This document shows positions 57,158-64,000 of a stretch of DNA of 64,000 nt, in pieces (position 1 is the stretch's first letter; each line of letters starts with the position of its first letter). Under the pieces are notes generated by a model. That model was not told the origin of the DNA and did not search any database. It saw only the letters and a program-made list of their open reading frames with translations. The translations under genes and the position numbers were made by a program. The stretch is from Clostridium pasteurianum BC1 (GTDB lineage Bacteria > Bacillota > Clostridia > Clostridiales > Clostridiaceae). The DNA lies in contig NC_021182.1 in assembly GCF_000389635.1 (NCBI RefSeq), positions 2,046,001 through 2,110,000 on the forward strand. Reading direction: 5' to 3'.

Positions 57158-57631
57158 ATGTTTGGATTTTAAAAAAAAGAAATAAGTATATATTCGCCGA
57201 CTAAAGGAAATCTGGTCAGATTAGAACTTGTTCCAGATGATACATTCGCTAAAAAAATGTTAGGAGATGGGGCTGCTTTAGAAATAGAGGAGGATATTAT
57301 ATGTGCTCCACAAGATGGAACCATTAAAGTGTTATTTCCGAGTAAACATGCTTTTGTAGTAGAAACTAAAGAAGGAATAGAAATATTGGTTCATATAGGA
57401 TTAGATACAGTAAATCTACAAGGAGAAGGATTTGAAGCAATAGCGAAGGTTGAAGATAAAGTTAAAGTAGGAGATCCTATAATTAAAGTAAACAGAGATT
57501 TAATAAAGTCAAAGGGATTTAATTTAATTACGATGGTTATCGTTGCTAATATTGAAAATATTAAAGATATAATCATGCTTGAAGAAGGAAATGTTAATAA
57601 AATGACAGAGATAGTGAAGTGTAAATTATAA
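57158..57631 (+). pseudogene. PTS glucose-type IIA protein with a stop at codon 5
   Basis: An ATG after AAGAGGTGAAAGAATT opens MFGF then TAA, and the same frame goes on KKEISIYSPTKGNLVRLELVPDD, the normal IIA N-terminus. One T-to-A change would explain it. The domain is otherwise intact: KHAFVVETKEGIEILVHIGLD has both active His residues 15 apart, as in EIIA-Glc. An internal ATG at 57257 gives 124 residues lacking the first strands. Without IIA the imported sugar must be phosphorylated by another IIA. It may still be expressed from another start, so inactivity is not proven. Confidence 0.75.
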
Positions 57632-57719
57632 AATTTAATGCTAGATAAAAATTTAAATCTATTAAGTACTTTAGGTATTAAAATAGATTATTTAAACAAG
57701 AATTGGAGGAAATGTGAGT

Positions 57720-58736
57720 ATGAAAGCAGCAGTATTTTATGGTAAGCATAATATAAAAGTAGAGGAAAGAGAATATAGAGAGATAAAGGAAAATGAAATA
57801 TTAGTTAAAGTTAAAGCTTGCGGAGTTTGTGGTACAGATATTCATATTTTTAATGGTGAAGAAGGTTCAGCGCCAGTAACACCGCCTATAATATTAGGTC
57901 ACGAATATTCAGGAGAAGTTGTTAAAGTAGGGAATAACGTTGAAGATATAAAAATAGGTGATAAAGTAGTTATTGATCCCAATATATATTGTGGTGAATG
58001 TGATTATTGCAGAAATGGTAAGAAGCAATTATGCGAGAATTTAACAGCTCTAGGTGTAAATATAGATGGAGGTTTTAGTGAATATTGTGTAGTTCCTAAA
58101 GAGCAAGCCTATGTATTTAATAATATAACCTTTGAAGAAGCAGCTATGGTAGAGCCAACAGCTTGTTGTTTACATGGAATAAATAACATTGGAATAAAGC
58201 CAGGAGATAAAGTATTAGTATTAGGAGCAGGAGCTATAGGCTTAATTATGCTTCAATTGGCAAAGATATCAGGAGCAAGTACAGTTGGAGTAAGTGAACC
58301 AATAGAAAAGAGAAGAGATACAGCTTTAGAACTAGGAGCTGATTATATATTGAATCCAATGGAAGAAAGTTTCAAAAATAATTTAAATAAATATCTTGGA
58401 AAAGGTCCAGATGTAATTATTGAATGCACAGGAAACAAATATGTAATAGAAAGTGCATTTGATATTGCAAAAAAAGGAACTAAAATACTTTTGTTTGCAG
58501 TAAGTAATCCAGATATAAAAGTAGAAATAAGTCCATTTGAAATATTTAAAAAGGAACTAACAATAAAAGGTTCTCTAATAAATCCAGATACTCATTTGTC
58601 TGCTTTAGATTTAATATCTAGTGGAAAGGTTAATGTACAACCAATAATTACCCATAAGTTTGATTTAGATAAGATTGAAGAAGCTTTAGAGATGCAAAAA
58701 AGTGTTGAAAGTGTAAAGGTATTAATTATACCTTAG
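57720..58736 (+). CDS. Zinc-dependent medium-chain alcohol/polyol dehydrogenase
   Basis: This 338-residue enzyme has CGVCGTDIHIF (catalytic Zn Cys), GHEYSGEVV (His-Glu pair), structural-zinc cysteines CGECDYCRNGKKQLC and the NAD(P) loop VLGAGAIGL. It resembles sorbitol/threonine/butanediol dehydrogenases. I choose the ATG at 57720, 9 bases from GGAGGA, over the GTG at 57714. As last gene of the alpha-glucoside locus it may oxidise a polyol released from an alpha-glucosyl polyol; that is inference. Confidence 0.9.
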   Translation: MKAAVFYGKHNIKVEEREYREIKENEILVKVKACGVCGTDIHIFNGEEGSAPVTPPIILGHEYSGEVVKVGNNVEDIKIGDKVVIDPNIYCGECDYCRNGKKQLCENLTALGVNIDGGFSEYCVVPKEQAYVFNNITFEEAAMVEPTACCLHGINNIGIKPGDKVLVLGAGAIGLIMLQLAKISGASTVGVSEPIEKRRDTALELGADYILNPMEESFKNNLNKYLGKGPDVIIECTGNKYVIESAFDIAKKGTKILLFAVSNPDIKVEISPFEIFKKELTIKGSLINPDTHLSALDLISSGKVNVQPIITHKFDLDKIEEALEMQKSVESVKVLIIP

Positions 58737-58900
58737 ATTAATAGGTAAGATATTTCAATTCCAAATGAGATTAATGAAATAAAAAATTGGCAGTATAAGC
58801 TTAGATAGAAAAATCCTATCAAGAATTATGATAGTCAATAACTCTTTCAAAAATTGTGCTTAGTTTAGAAATATATAAGAAAATTTTGGAGGTATATTTT

Positions 58901-59047
58901 ATGAAAGATACAATGAAGTTTGCAGTAATGAATGGCATTGAGAAAATGGGATTTGTGGAACGAAAGATTCCCAATCCTAAAGAAAATGAAGTATTGGCCG
59001 AATTCGAATATATTGGTATTTGAGGGAGCGATATGTACAACAATTAG
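58901..59047 (+). pseudogene. 5' fragment of a second Zn-dehydrogenase
   Basis: After TTTGGAGGTATATTTT an ATG opens KFAVMNGIEKMGFVERKIPN...VLAEFEYIGI, then TGA where the family has the catalytic zinc Cys, then GSDMYN. It is the first 40 residues of a sorbitol/iditol-dehydrogenase-like gene; the rest is missing and phage-related DNA follows within 100 bases. Confidence 0.7.
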
Positions 59048-59114
59048 TATGAAAGGGAATTTTGCAATCTTATTTTATATTATAAATAAGCACAAATAAA
59101 TATTAACAAAACTG

Positions 59115-59139
59115 GACATCCAAATCGGATGTCTTTTTT
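59115..59139 (+). terminator. Rho-independent terminator
   Basis: GACATCC and GGATGTC flank AAATC, followed by TTTTTT. It stands just before the phage scaffold fragment. Confidence 0.8.
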
Positions 59140-59226
59140 ATATTACCGAGGGATTGAAGCCTTCAACTAACAAGGGGAAGATTCAATGACTCAAACAAAA
59201 AATAATAAAGTCAAGGAGGAATTTTT

Positions 59227-59685
59227 ATGGAAGAAAACAAAGAACAACAAAATACTGAGGGTACAGAAAATTTAGATACTCAAGGTGATAAGGATATTAA
59301 TATTGAAGGAATATTAAATCATCCTGAATTCAAAAAGTATATGTAGTCTTATGCTGATAAAAGAGTTTCTGATGCAGTAAAGACTACTGAAAAAAAGCTT
59401 AAAACAAAATTTGAGGAGGAAAAGAAAAAATCAGAAATGACTCAAGAGGAGATTTTACAACAGAAAGAAAATGAATTGAAAGACAGGGAACTTAAACTAG
59501 AAAAAATCCAGTATTTCAAGGATATTGAAGTATTACAAAGTATATTGGATAAAAATGAACTGACAAATGCTGATGTTACAATGCTTATAGAAAAGATAGT
59601 GGTAACTGAAACGGAAGAAGTAAGTAAATATAATATGCCAAAGCTGGATATTGAGATTAACTGGAATGCGCCGTTTATTATTTAA
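59227..59685 (+). pseudogene. Phage scaffold (DUF4355-like) fused to a serine recombinase C-terminus
   Basis: After AAGGAGGAATTTTT the frame encodes an acidic start, then NHPEFKKYM, an in-frame TAG (59344), then SYADKRVSDAVKTTEKKLK and EEILQQKENELKDRELKLEK, the coiled-coil of a capsid scaffold protein. From about residue 100 it turns without a frame change into VLQSILDKNELTNADVTMLIEKIVV, the recombinase C-terminus. The junction is near 59523, where the 283-bp repeat starts. It is a deletion scar of a prophage, not a working gene. Confidence 0.8.
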
Positions 59686-59806
59686 TAGTCATGAAATTAT
59701 GATATATTTTGGAACAAAATAGTAATTATTACAGTTCGATGATTATTTATGATATAATTTAAAAAAGTAAACCAAATTATAAATTAATTTAATGAGTAAT
59801 TGTAAG
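59524..59806 (+). repeat. 283-bp direct repeat, right copy
   Basis: Matches 41485-41767; see that entry. The shared stretch extends 120 bases past the recombinase stop, so both copies derive from the same integrase 3' end and flank. Confidence 0.9.
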
Positions 59807-59865
59807 TAAAGACGAAGTAGCTATAAAGTTAGTTAATGTGATTTTGAATATTGGAGGCTGATCTT

Positions 59866-60453
59866 ATGGAAAATCAAGTATTAGAGGTCATTAGTAAACG
59901 ACGAAGTATTCGTAAATATAAAAAAGAGCAGATTTCAGAAGAAAAACTTTCTCTAGTCATTGAAGCTGGGCGTTTTGCTCCAAGTGGTGGAAATAACCAA
60001 ACAAATCATTTTATTGTAATACAGAATCGAGAAACGCTGCAAGAACTAAAATTGATGGTAGAAAAAGAATTTGCAAAAATGGAGATTAAAGAAGATACCT
60101 ATAAGAGTCTAAAAAATTCAATTTTAGCATCGAAAAAAGGTGGTTACGATTTTACATACAATGCTCCTACATTAATTGTGGTTGCAAATCAAAAAGGATA
60201 TAGTAACGCTATGGCGGACTGTTCAGTTGCTTTGGAAAACATGATGCTGGCAGCAGTTTCTTTGGATATAGGTTCTTGTTGGATAAATCAGCTTCACTGG
60301 TTAGATGATAATAAGTCTACTCATGCATACATGATGAAATTGGGTCTAACTGAAAATGAAACGATTTGTGGGGGACTTGCACTAGGATATTCTCAAATGT
60401 CAGATATGGTACCTCTTAAGAGAACAGGAAATACCGTTACTTATATTAAGTAA
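59866..60453 (+). CDS. Nitroreductase-family flavoprotein
   Basis: This 195-residue protein has SKRRSIRKYKKEQISEEKL, the N-terminal FMN-phosphate motif, then RFAPSGGNNQTNHFIV and, near the end, CGGLALGYSQ. It belongs to the FMN-binding, NAD(P)H-dependent nitroreductase family. Substrates are typically nitroaromatics, quinones or flavins. The ATG follows TTGGAGGCTGATCTT. It lies 47 bases upstream of a PhzF gene and the two are probably co-transcribed. Confidence 0.9.
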   Translation: MENQVLEVISKRRSIRKYKKEQISEEKLSLVIEAGRFAPSGGNNQTNHFIVIQNRETLQELKLMVEKEFAKMEIKEDTYKSLKNSILASKKGGYDFTYNAPTLIVVANQKGYSNAMADCSVALENMMLAAVSLDIGSCWINQLHWLDDNKSTHAYMMKLGLTENETICGGLALGYSQMSDMVPLKRTGNTVTYIK

Positions 60454-60500
60454 TAATATAAATGAATTAATATTAACTAAAAATATAGAGGAGAATTGTT

Positions 60501-61286
60501 ATGAAATATTACGTTGTAGATGCCTTTACTGATGAGATATTTAATGGAAATCCTGCAGGTGTATGTGTATTAAATAAGTGGATAGACGATGGTATGATGC
60601 AAAAAATTGCTTCGGAAAACAATTTATCGGAAACAGCTTTTGTGCTTGAAAATAAAGATAAATATGAATTGAGATGGTTCACTCCAAAAGCAGAAATAGA
60701 TTTATGTGGACATGCTACCTTGGGAACTGCTTATGTTATTTCTAATTACGTTGATGTTGGAGTAGAAAAAATGTTATTTGATACTGCTAGTGGAATACTT
60801 GAGGCTAAACGTAACGGTGATTTATATGAAATGAATCTTCCTTTAAGAAAACCAGAAAAAATTGAGTTAATTGAAGAAGTTTCAGAAATTATTGGTTTAA
60901 AACCAGTTGAATTATATTTATCCAGGGATTTATTTGTTGTATTACAAACAGAAGAACAAGTAAAAAGCTTAACTCCAAACTTTTCTAAAATGGTGAAATT
61001 AGATAGAGGCTTAGGAGTTATTGTTACAGCCGGAGGAATTGATGTAGACTTTGTATCTAGATGCTTTTATCCAAAACTTGGTGTAAATGAAGACCCTGTA
61101 ACAGGTTCAGCTCACAGCAATCTAATACCATATTGGTCAGAAAGACTTAATAAAAACATAATGGTAGCTAAACAATTATCAAAACGAGGAGGCACATTGT
61201 ATTGTGAAGTAGCTGGAGACAGGGTTAAGATAAGTGGAAAAGCTAGGTTATACATGATGGGTGAAATTATAGTAAGTAATTCTTAA
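60501..61286 (+). CDS. PhzF-family isomerase-like protein (second paralogue)
   Basis: This 261-residue protein begins YYVVDAFTDEIFNGNPAGVCVL, has NLSETAFVLE (conserved Glu) and DLCGHATLGTAYV, and in the second half LGVNEDPVTGSAHSNLIPYW. It is shorter than the paralogue at 14229 and closer to YddE-type proteins. Substrate unknown. The ATG follows GAGGAGAATTGTT. Forms a probable two-gene unit with the nitroreductase. Confidence 0.9.
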   Translation: MKYYVVDAFTDEIFNGNPAGVCVLNKWIDDGMMQKIASENNLSETAFVLENKDKYELRWFTPKAEIDLCGHATLGTAYVISNYVDVGVEKMLFDTASGILEAKRNGDLYEMNLPLRKPEKIELIEEVSEIIGLKPVELYLSRDLFVVLQTEEQVKSLTPNFSKMVKLDRGLGVIVTAGGIDVDFVSRCFYPKLGVNEDPVTGSAHSNLIPYWSERLNKNIMVAKQLSKRGGTLYCEVAGDRVKISGKARLYMMGEIIVSNS

Positions 61287-61417
61287 TTGTAATTAATTAC
61301 GAGTTTTTCAAATTAAAATGTATTATTTCAGAAATATATTAAAATCAGAACAGTTGAAAATTATGGTTTATAGGTTCTGTAAAAAACTAAATATACGAAT
61401 TAAAAAGGTGGATTTAT

Positions 61418-61981
61418 ATGAGAAGTCATAGAAAGATCATAATATGTGGTATTTTTGTATTAATAATGTCTCTAAGTTTCATGACAGGCTGCGGGGAAAA
61501 ACATAGTCAAGAAATCGACTCTTCAAAAACGGGCGACACTCAGGTCATTTCAACTAGTAAACTAAAAAGTATTGAAAATAGTGGGGTTATTAGTTTAGCA
61601 GATGGTTCTCCAGCCTCATTTTACTGGGTACCTAAAAACCAAAAAACTACTTTATATGAAGTTACTTCTTGGTTACAGCAAGCTAAGCCTTATAAAGGTA
61701 AAATACCTAAGTCACAGAACGTAGGAACATTTAATGGAAATATTGATCCTTCAATACTGTATATAAAAACTTCGGATGAGCATGAAATAACAATACAACC
61801 TGCATTTTATCTTGCCATAAGTAATGGACAGTCCTCTGTAGTTCACTATATTAACAATGTACTTCAACTTAAAAATGACAACCAAAAAATTTATATTCAA
61901 TCCAGCGAGTTATTCAACTGGTTAAAAAATGATAAGTGGAAAACGGAATTTGAAATGAAGCAAATCCAAAGTATCCAATGA
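61418..61981 (+). CDS. Putative lipoprotein with a chimeric C-terminus
   Basis: This 187-residue protein has a lipoprotein signal: basic MRSHRKIII, hydrophobic core, then SFMTGC with the lipidated Cys near residue 25. A Ser/Thr-rich linker and a beta-rich domain follow (ASFYWVPKNQKTTLYEVTSW). The last eight or so residues and the stop come from the copied 3' end of the methyltransferase gene (repeat starting 61955) read in another frame, so the true C-terminus is lost or altered. The domain is not one I recognise. The ATG follows AAAAGGTGGATTTAT. Confidence 0.75.
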   Translation: MRSHRKIIICGIFVLIMSLSFMTGCGEKHSQEIDSSKTGDTQVISTSKLKSIENSGVISLADGSPASFYWVPKNQKTTLYEVTSWLQQAKPYKGKIPKSQNVGTFNGNIDPSILYIKTSDEHEITIQPAFYLAISNGQSSVVHYINNVLQLKNDNQKIYIQSSELFNWLKNDKWKTEFEMKQIQSIQ

Positions 61982-62088
61982 CAGCTTTTGATAATGCAAA
62001 CTATTGTCCAGCTGTCAAAAAATAAAAACAAATATGAGAAATTGATCATCAGTCTATATTTAGTGTATTATATAATTAGAGATAAAAT

Positions 62089-62197
62089 CACAGTTTCGGT
62101 TGGTAGTCCGAACCTATCTATATGCTTATAGATAGAAGTATCCTTCCCTCCTGGGGTCGTCCATTCTCTATGTTCAATTTTATTTTACAGGAGGAAA
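62089..62197 (+). promoter_or_regulatory. yjdF-motif riboswitch, copy 2
   Basis: Apart from flanking changes the leader is identical to that at 45978, including the TATCTATA/TATAGATA hairpin and CCTCCTG opposite CAGGAGG. It precedes the truncated yjdF copy. Confidence 0.8.
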
Positions 62198-62203
62198 TTT
62201 TAA

Positions 62204-62464
62204 ATGAAAATTAGCATTAAATTTACCGTATTTTTTGAAGGTGTATTTTGGGTAGGTGTTTTTGAGAGAGTATCTGGAGAAAAATATGAAGTTTCAAAGG
62301 TTATATTTGGTACCGAGCCAAAAAATTACGAAGTGTATGATTTTGTATTAAAAAACTTTTATAGTTTAAAGTTCAGTAATTCCTTATCAATTGCCGAATC
62401 TAAAAATAAAAAAATAAACCCTAAAAAACTTCAAAGGGAAATTAAATTGATGAAATTGCATTAA
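62204..62464 (+). pseudogene. yjdF: Truncated YjdF/DUF2992 copy
   Basis: The first 81 residues match the full copy at 46092 with few changes (for example IEPKD to TEPKN). A deletion then fuses the frame to the tail of the UPF0175 gene, giving LMKLH and a stop. The basic tail and the VGTKAQ motif are missing, so it is probably non-functional while the riboswitch is intact. Confidence 0.85.
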
Positions 62465-62543
62465 AAGATTTTTAAGAGCAATCAAACTTTAAATTTTTTA
62501 ATTTACTTAATTAGGTAAATTTAATAAAAAAGCACCATGACAT

Positions 62544-62604
62544 AACGCCACCTTGAGGGGCGTGTGTCTATGACGTACGGGTTCAAGTCCCGTCACCTGC
62601 ACCA
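62544..62604 (+). tRNA. 3' half of a tRNA-Leu (remnant, second copy)
   Basis: Same sequence as 46951-47011 with two or so changes (GTGTCTATGACG for GTGTCGAAGACG). It keeps the anticodon-loop CTTGAGGGG, the T-arm and CACCTGCACCA, but no 5' half. Confidence 0.75.
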
Positions 62605-62610
62605 AGATAA

Positions 62611-62638
62611 AACTACTTAGGAAACTGGGTGGTTTTTT
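62611..62638 (+). terminator. Terminator after tRNA remnant
   Basis: AACTACTT and GGGTGGTT flank AGGAAACT and are followed by TTTTTTG; same type as at 47017 and 49635. Confidence 0.7.
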
Positions 62639-62722
62639 GTTGCAAAATATATAAGAAAATTAATTAATATGTGATATACTGTAGACAATAATAAGGAAGT
62701 TTGCTTGAGAGGAGTGTTTTAA

Positions 62723-62983
62723 ATGAAATGGGAAGAAGTAAGAAAAATGTATTCTGAAAAATGGATATTATTCGAAGCTTTAGAGGCACATTCTGAATCA
62801 GGAAAAAGAGTTATTGATGATCTTTCAGTTGTTAATGTTTTTGAAAGAGGAAATGATGCATTAAAGGAATATGCAGAAAAGCATAAGAAGGATAAAAATA
62901 GAGAAGTGTATGTTTATAGTACTAAGAACAAGGAGTTATGTATAGAAGAAAGAAGTTGGATTGGAGTGCGAAAAAATGGTTGA
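62723..62983 (+). CDS. Small soluble protein of unknown function
   Basis: This 86-residue protein begins MKWEEVRKMYSEKWILFEAL and ends SWIGVRKNG. It has an alpha/beta pattern reminiscent of small proteins found in toxin-antitoxin or mobile loci, but I recognise no family. AGAGGAGTGTTTTAA precedes the ATG at good spacing, so it is likely a real gene. It directly follows the second tRNA remnant and terminator. Confidence 0.7.
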   Translation: MKWEEVRKMYSEKWILFEALEAHSESGKRVIDDLSVVNVFERGNDALKEYAEKHKKDKNREVYVYSTKNKELCIEERSWIGVRKNG

Positions 62984-63125
62984 ACTTCAATTGAGTTATT
63001 TTTTAGTATTAAAACCGTTATTGGAAATATAAATGATTTTTTCTCAACTAATAAATGAAAATTAGTGTGAACAGTTGGCTAAAACTTTTAAAATAGTACA
63101 AAAATATTAATGAAGGAGATGAGTT

Positions 63126-63980
63126 ATGAAAAATTATAAAATCCCCGTTATTATATTTGCAATTTTATACTTAGTTCTTGGTTTATTAGATTTAATTTCT
63201 GGTGCTGATGCTGACAGCAGATTTTTTTACTTTGATAATTGGCTTATAAGGTTTATTGGAATAGTCTTGATAATTTCAAGTATTGGTCTTTTTTTAAGAA
63301 AGGAAATTGCCAGGAAAGGAATTATAGTTGCTCTTAGCCTTTCTCTTATTGAGATATTAATAGGGATTCCTCGAAACATGGACATAACTGAGTTTGTTAT
63401 TGGATTAATATTATTTTTAATATTATATGTTCCGGGGCTTTTATTTTTTATTTCACCTGAAAATAAATTATGGAATAAAATTTTTGGATGGCTTAATAGA
63501 AATAAAAAAATTAAAATTAATGAAGAAACTGAAACAATTGAAGATAAAGTAAAAAGAGAATTAGTAACATCAAGAAATATAAAAAATGGAGCGAGTTGGT
63601 TCTATTGGATTGCAGGCTTATCAATTATTAATACGATAGTAGTCTTCTTTGATGGAAATCTAAATTTTGTTGTAGGCCTTGGTCTTATACAGCTAGTTGA
63701 TAATTATGCTTATATTTTTTCTAATTACTTTGGGATGACAGCGATTATATGTGGAATAGTAATAAATTTAATAATTGCAGGAATTTTTATATACTTTGGA
63801 ATCATGGCTAACAAGTGCAAAAAGTGGAGCTTTATTATTGGAATGATTTTATATGGGCTTGACGCTATTATATTCATAATTTTTCAGGACTTCTTTGGAA
63901 TTATTTTTCACTTGTTTGCACTGATTTTCATATTTAATGGATTTAAGACTTTAAATAAAGCTAATGAACTAAATATGTAG
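63126..63980 (+). CDS. Polytopic membrane protein of unknown function
   Basis: This 284-residue protein has about four N-terminal helices, a charged cytoplasmic linker (RNKKIKINEETETIEDKVKRE, in parts, about residues 122-142) and four more helices. The halves resemble DUF-type clostridial membrane proteins, but no conserved polar motif points to a function. A GAAGGAGATGAGTT site precedes the ATG. The gene ends 20 bases before the window edge. Confidence 0.75.
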   Translation: MKNYKIPVIIFAILYLVLGLLDLISGADADSRFFYFDNWLIRFIGIVLIISSIGLFLRKEIARKGIIVALSLSLIEILIGIPRNMDITEFVIGLILFLILYVPGLLFFISPENKLWNKIFGWLNRNKKIKINEETETIEDKVKRELVTSRNIKNGASWFYWIAGLSIINTIVVFFDGNLNFVVGLGLIQLVDNYAYIFSNYFGMTAIICGIVINLIIAGIFIYFGIMANKCKKWSFIIGMILYGLDAIIFIIFQDFFGIIFHLFALIFIFNGFKTLNKANELNM

Positions 63981-64000
63981 TCGGATATGAATTAGGAGAA

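Larger units (their letters stand above)
61955..62604 (+). repeat. Duplicated module, right (shortened) copy
   Basis: Repeats 45842-47011 with about 510 bases deleted inside. The deletion joins GGGAAATTAAA of yjdF to TTGATGAAATTGC of the UPF0175 gene. 61978-62025 repeats the methyltransferase C-terminal codons with a few changes. Confidence 0.9.

Overview
The window is AT-rich, densely coded DNA from a low-GC Gram-positive anaerobe, most likely a Clostridium (cluster I type). Support comes from AGGAGG-type ribosome binding sites, AT-rich codon choice, a spore-associated YtaF-like protein, a one-polypeptide 1253-residue PurL, a Trp T-box, fluoride, purine and yjdF-type riboswitches, and DUF1836-type genes. 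I cannot name the species from sequence alone.

Bases 1-13.6 kb: the 3' part of a B12-dependent methionine synthase, a GT39-like membrane glycosyltransferase and a YtaF/MntP-like protein. A decayed zone follows, with a broken sensor kinase and two short stubs of a response-regulator gene. The stubs lie in duplicated upstream DNA around an AAA-ATPase/PD-(D/E)XK protein and an acyltransferase. After these come a Phd-type antitoxin with only half a toxin, then a CadA-type metal ATPase with an ArsR/CadC regulator.

13.8-37.7 kb is mostly housekeeping. It holds a methyltransferase stub, a PhzF protein, and a tryptophan transporter under a Trp T-box. Purine biosynthesis follows: purL alone, then purE-purC-purF-purM-purN, purH and purD, with a guanine-class purine riboswitch and terminator before purE. 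Next are a DUF1836 protein, a hemolysin III homologue, a fluoride riboswitch with two crcB genes, then polA-coaE-lytic transglycosylase and a HAD phosphatase.

38 kb to the end is accessory DNA beginning exactly at an intact tRNA-Leu(GAG). It contains two decayed large serine recombinases, a phage scaffold/recombinase fusion remnant, two copies of a module (yjdF riboswitch, yjdF, UPF0175, 3' half of a tRNA-Leu), a possible toxin-antitoxin pair (71-residue protein plus zeta-like kinase), a lone radical SAM protein, a glucose/sorbosone dehydrogenase-like protein, and an alpha-glucoside PTS operon (RpiR regulator, IIBC, GH4 6-phospho-glucosidase, IIA with an early stop, Zn-alcohol dehydrogenase). 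Further genes are LOG, YdcZ, LysR, LUD, nitroreductase, a second PhzF and a lipoprotein. Several junctions show recombination between repeats: a 283-bp direct repeat about 18 kb apart, and a roughly 1.2-kb module repeated about 16 kb away with an internal deletion.

Best leads: the duplicated yjdF-riboswitch/tRNA-remnant module, the two-gene zeta-like candidate, the in-frame stops in the recombinase and IIA genes, a dispersed AAGGCAT palindrome family, a repeat pair around 48.1 and 52.2 kb, and a Cys-containing insertion in the metal ATPase.
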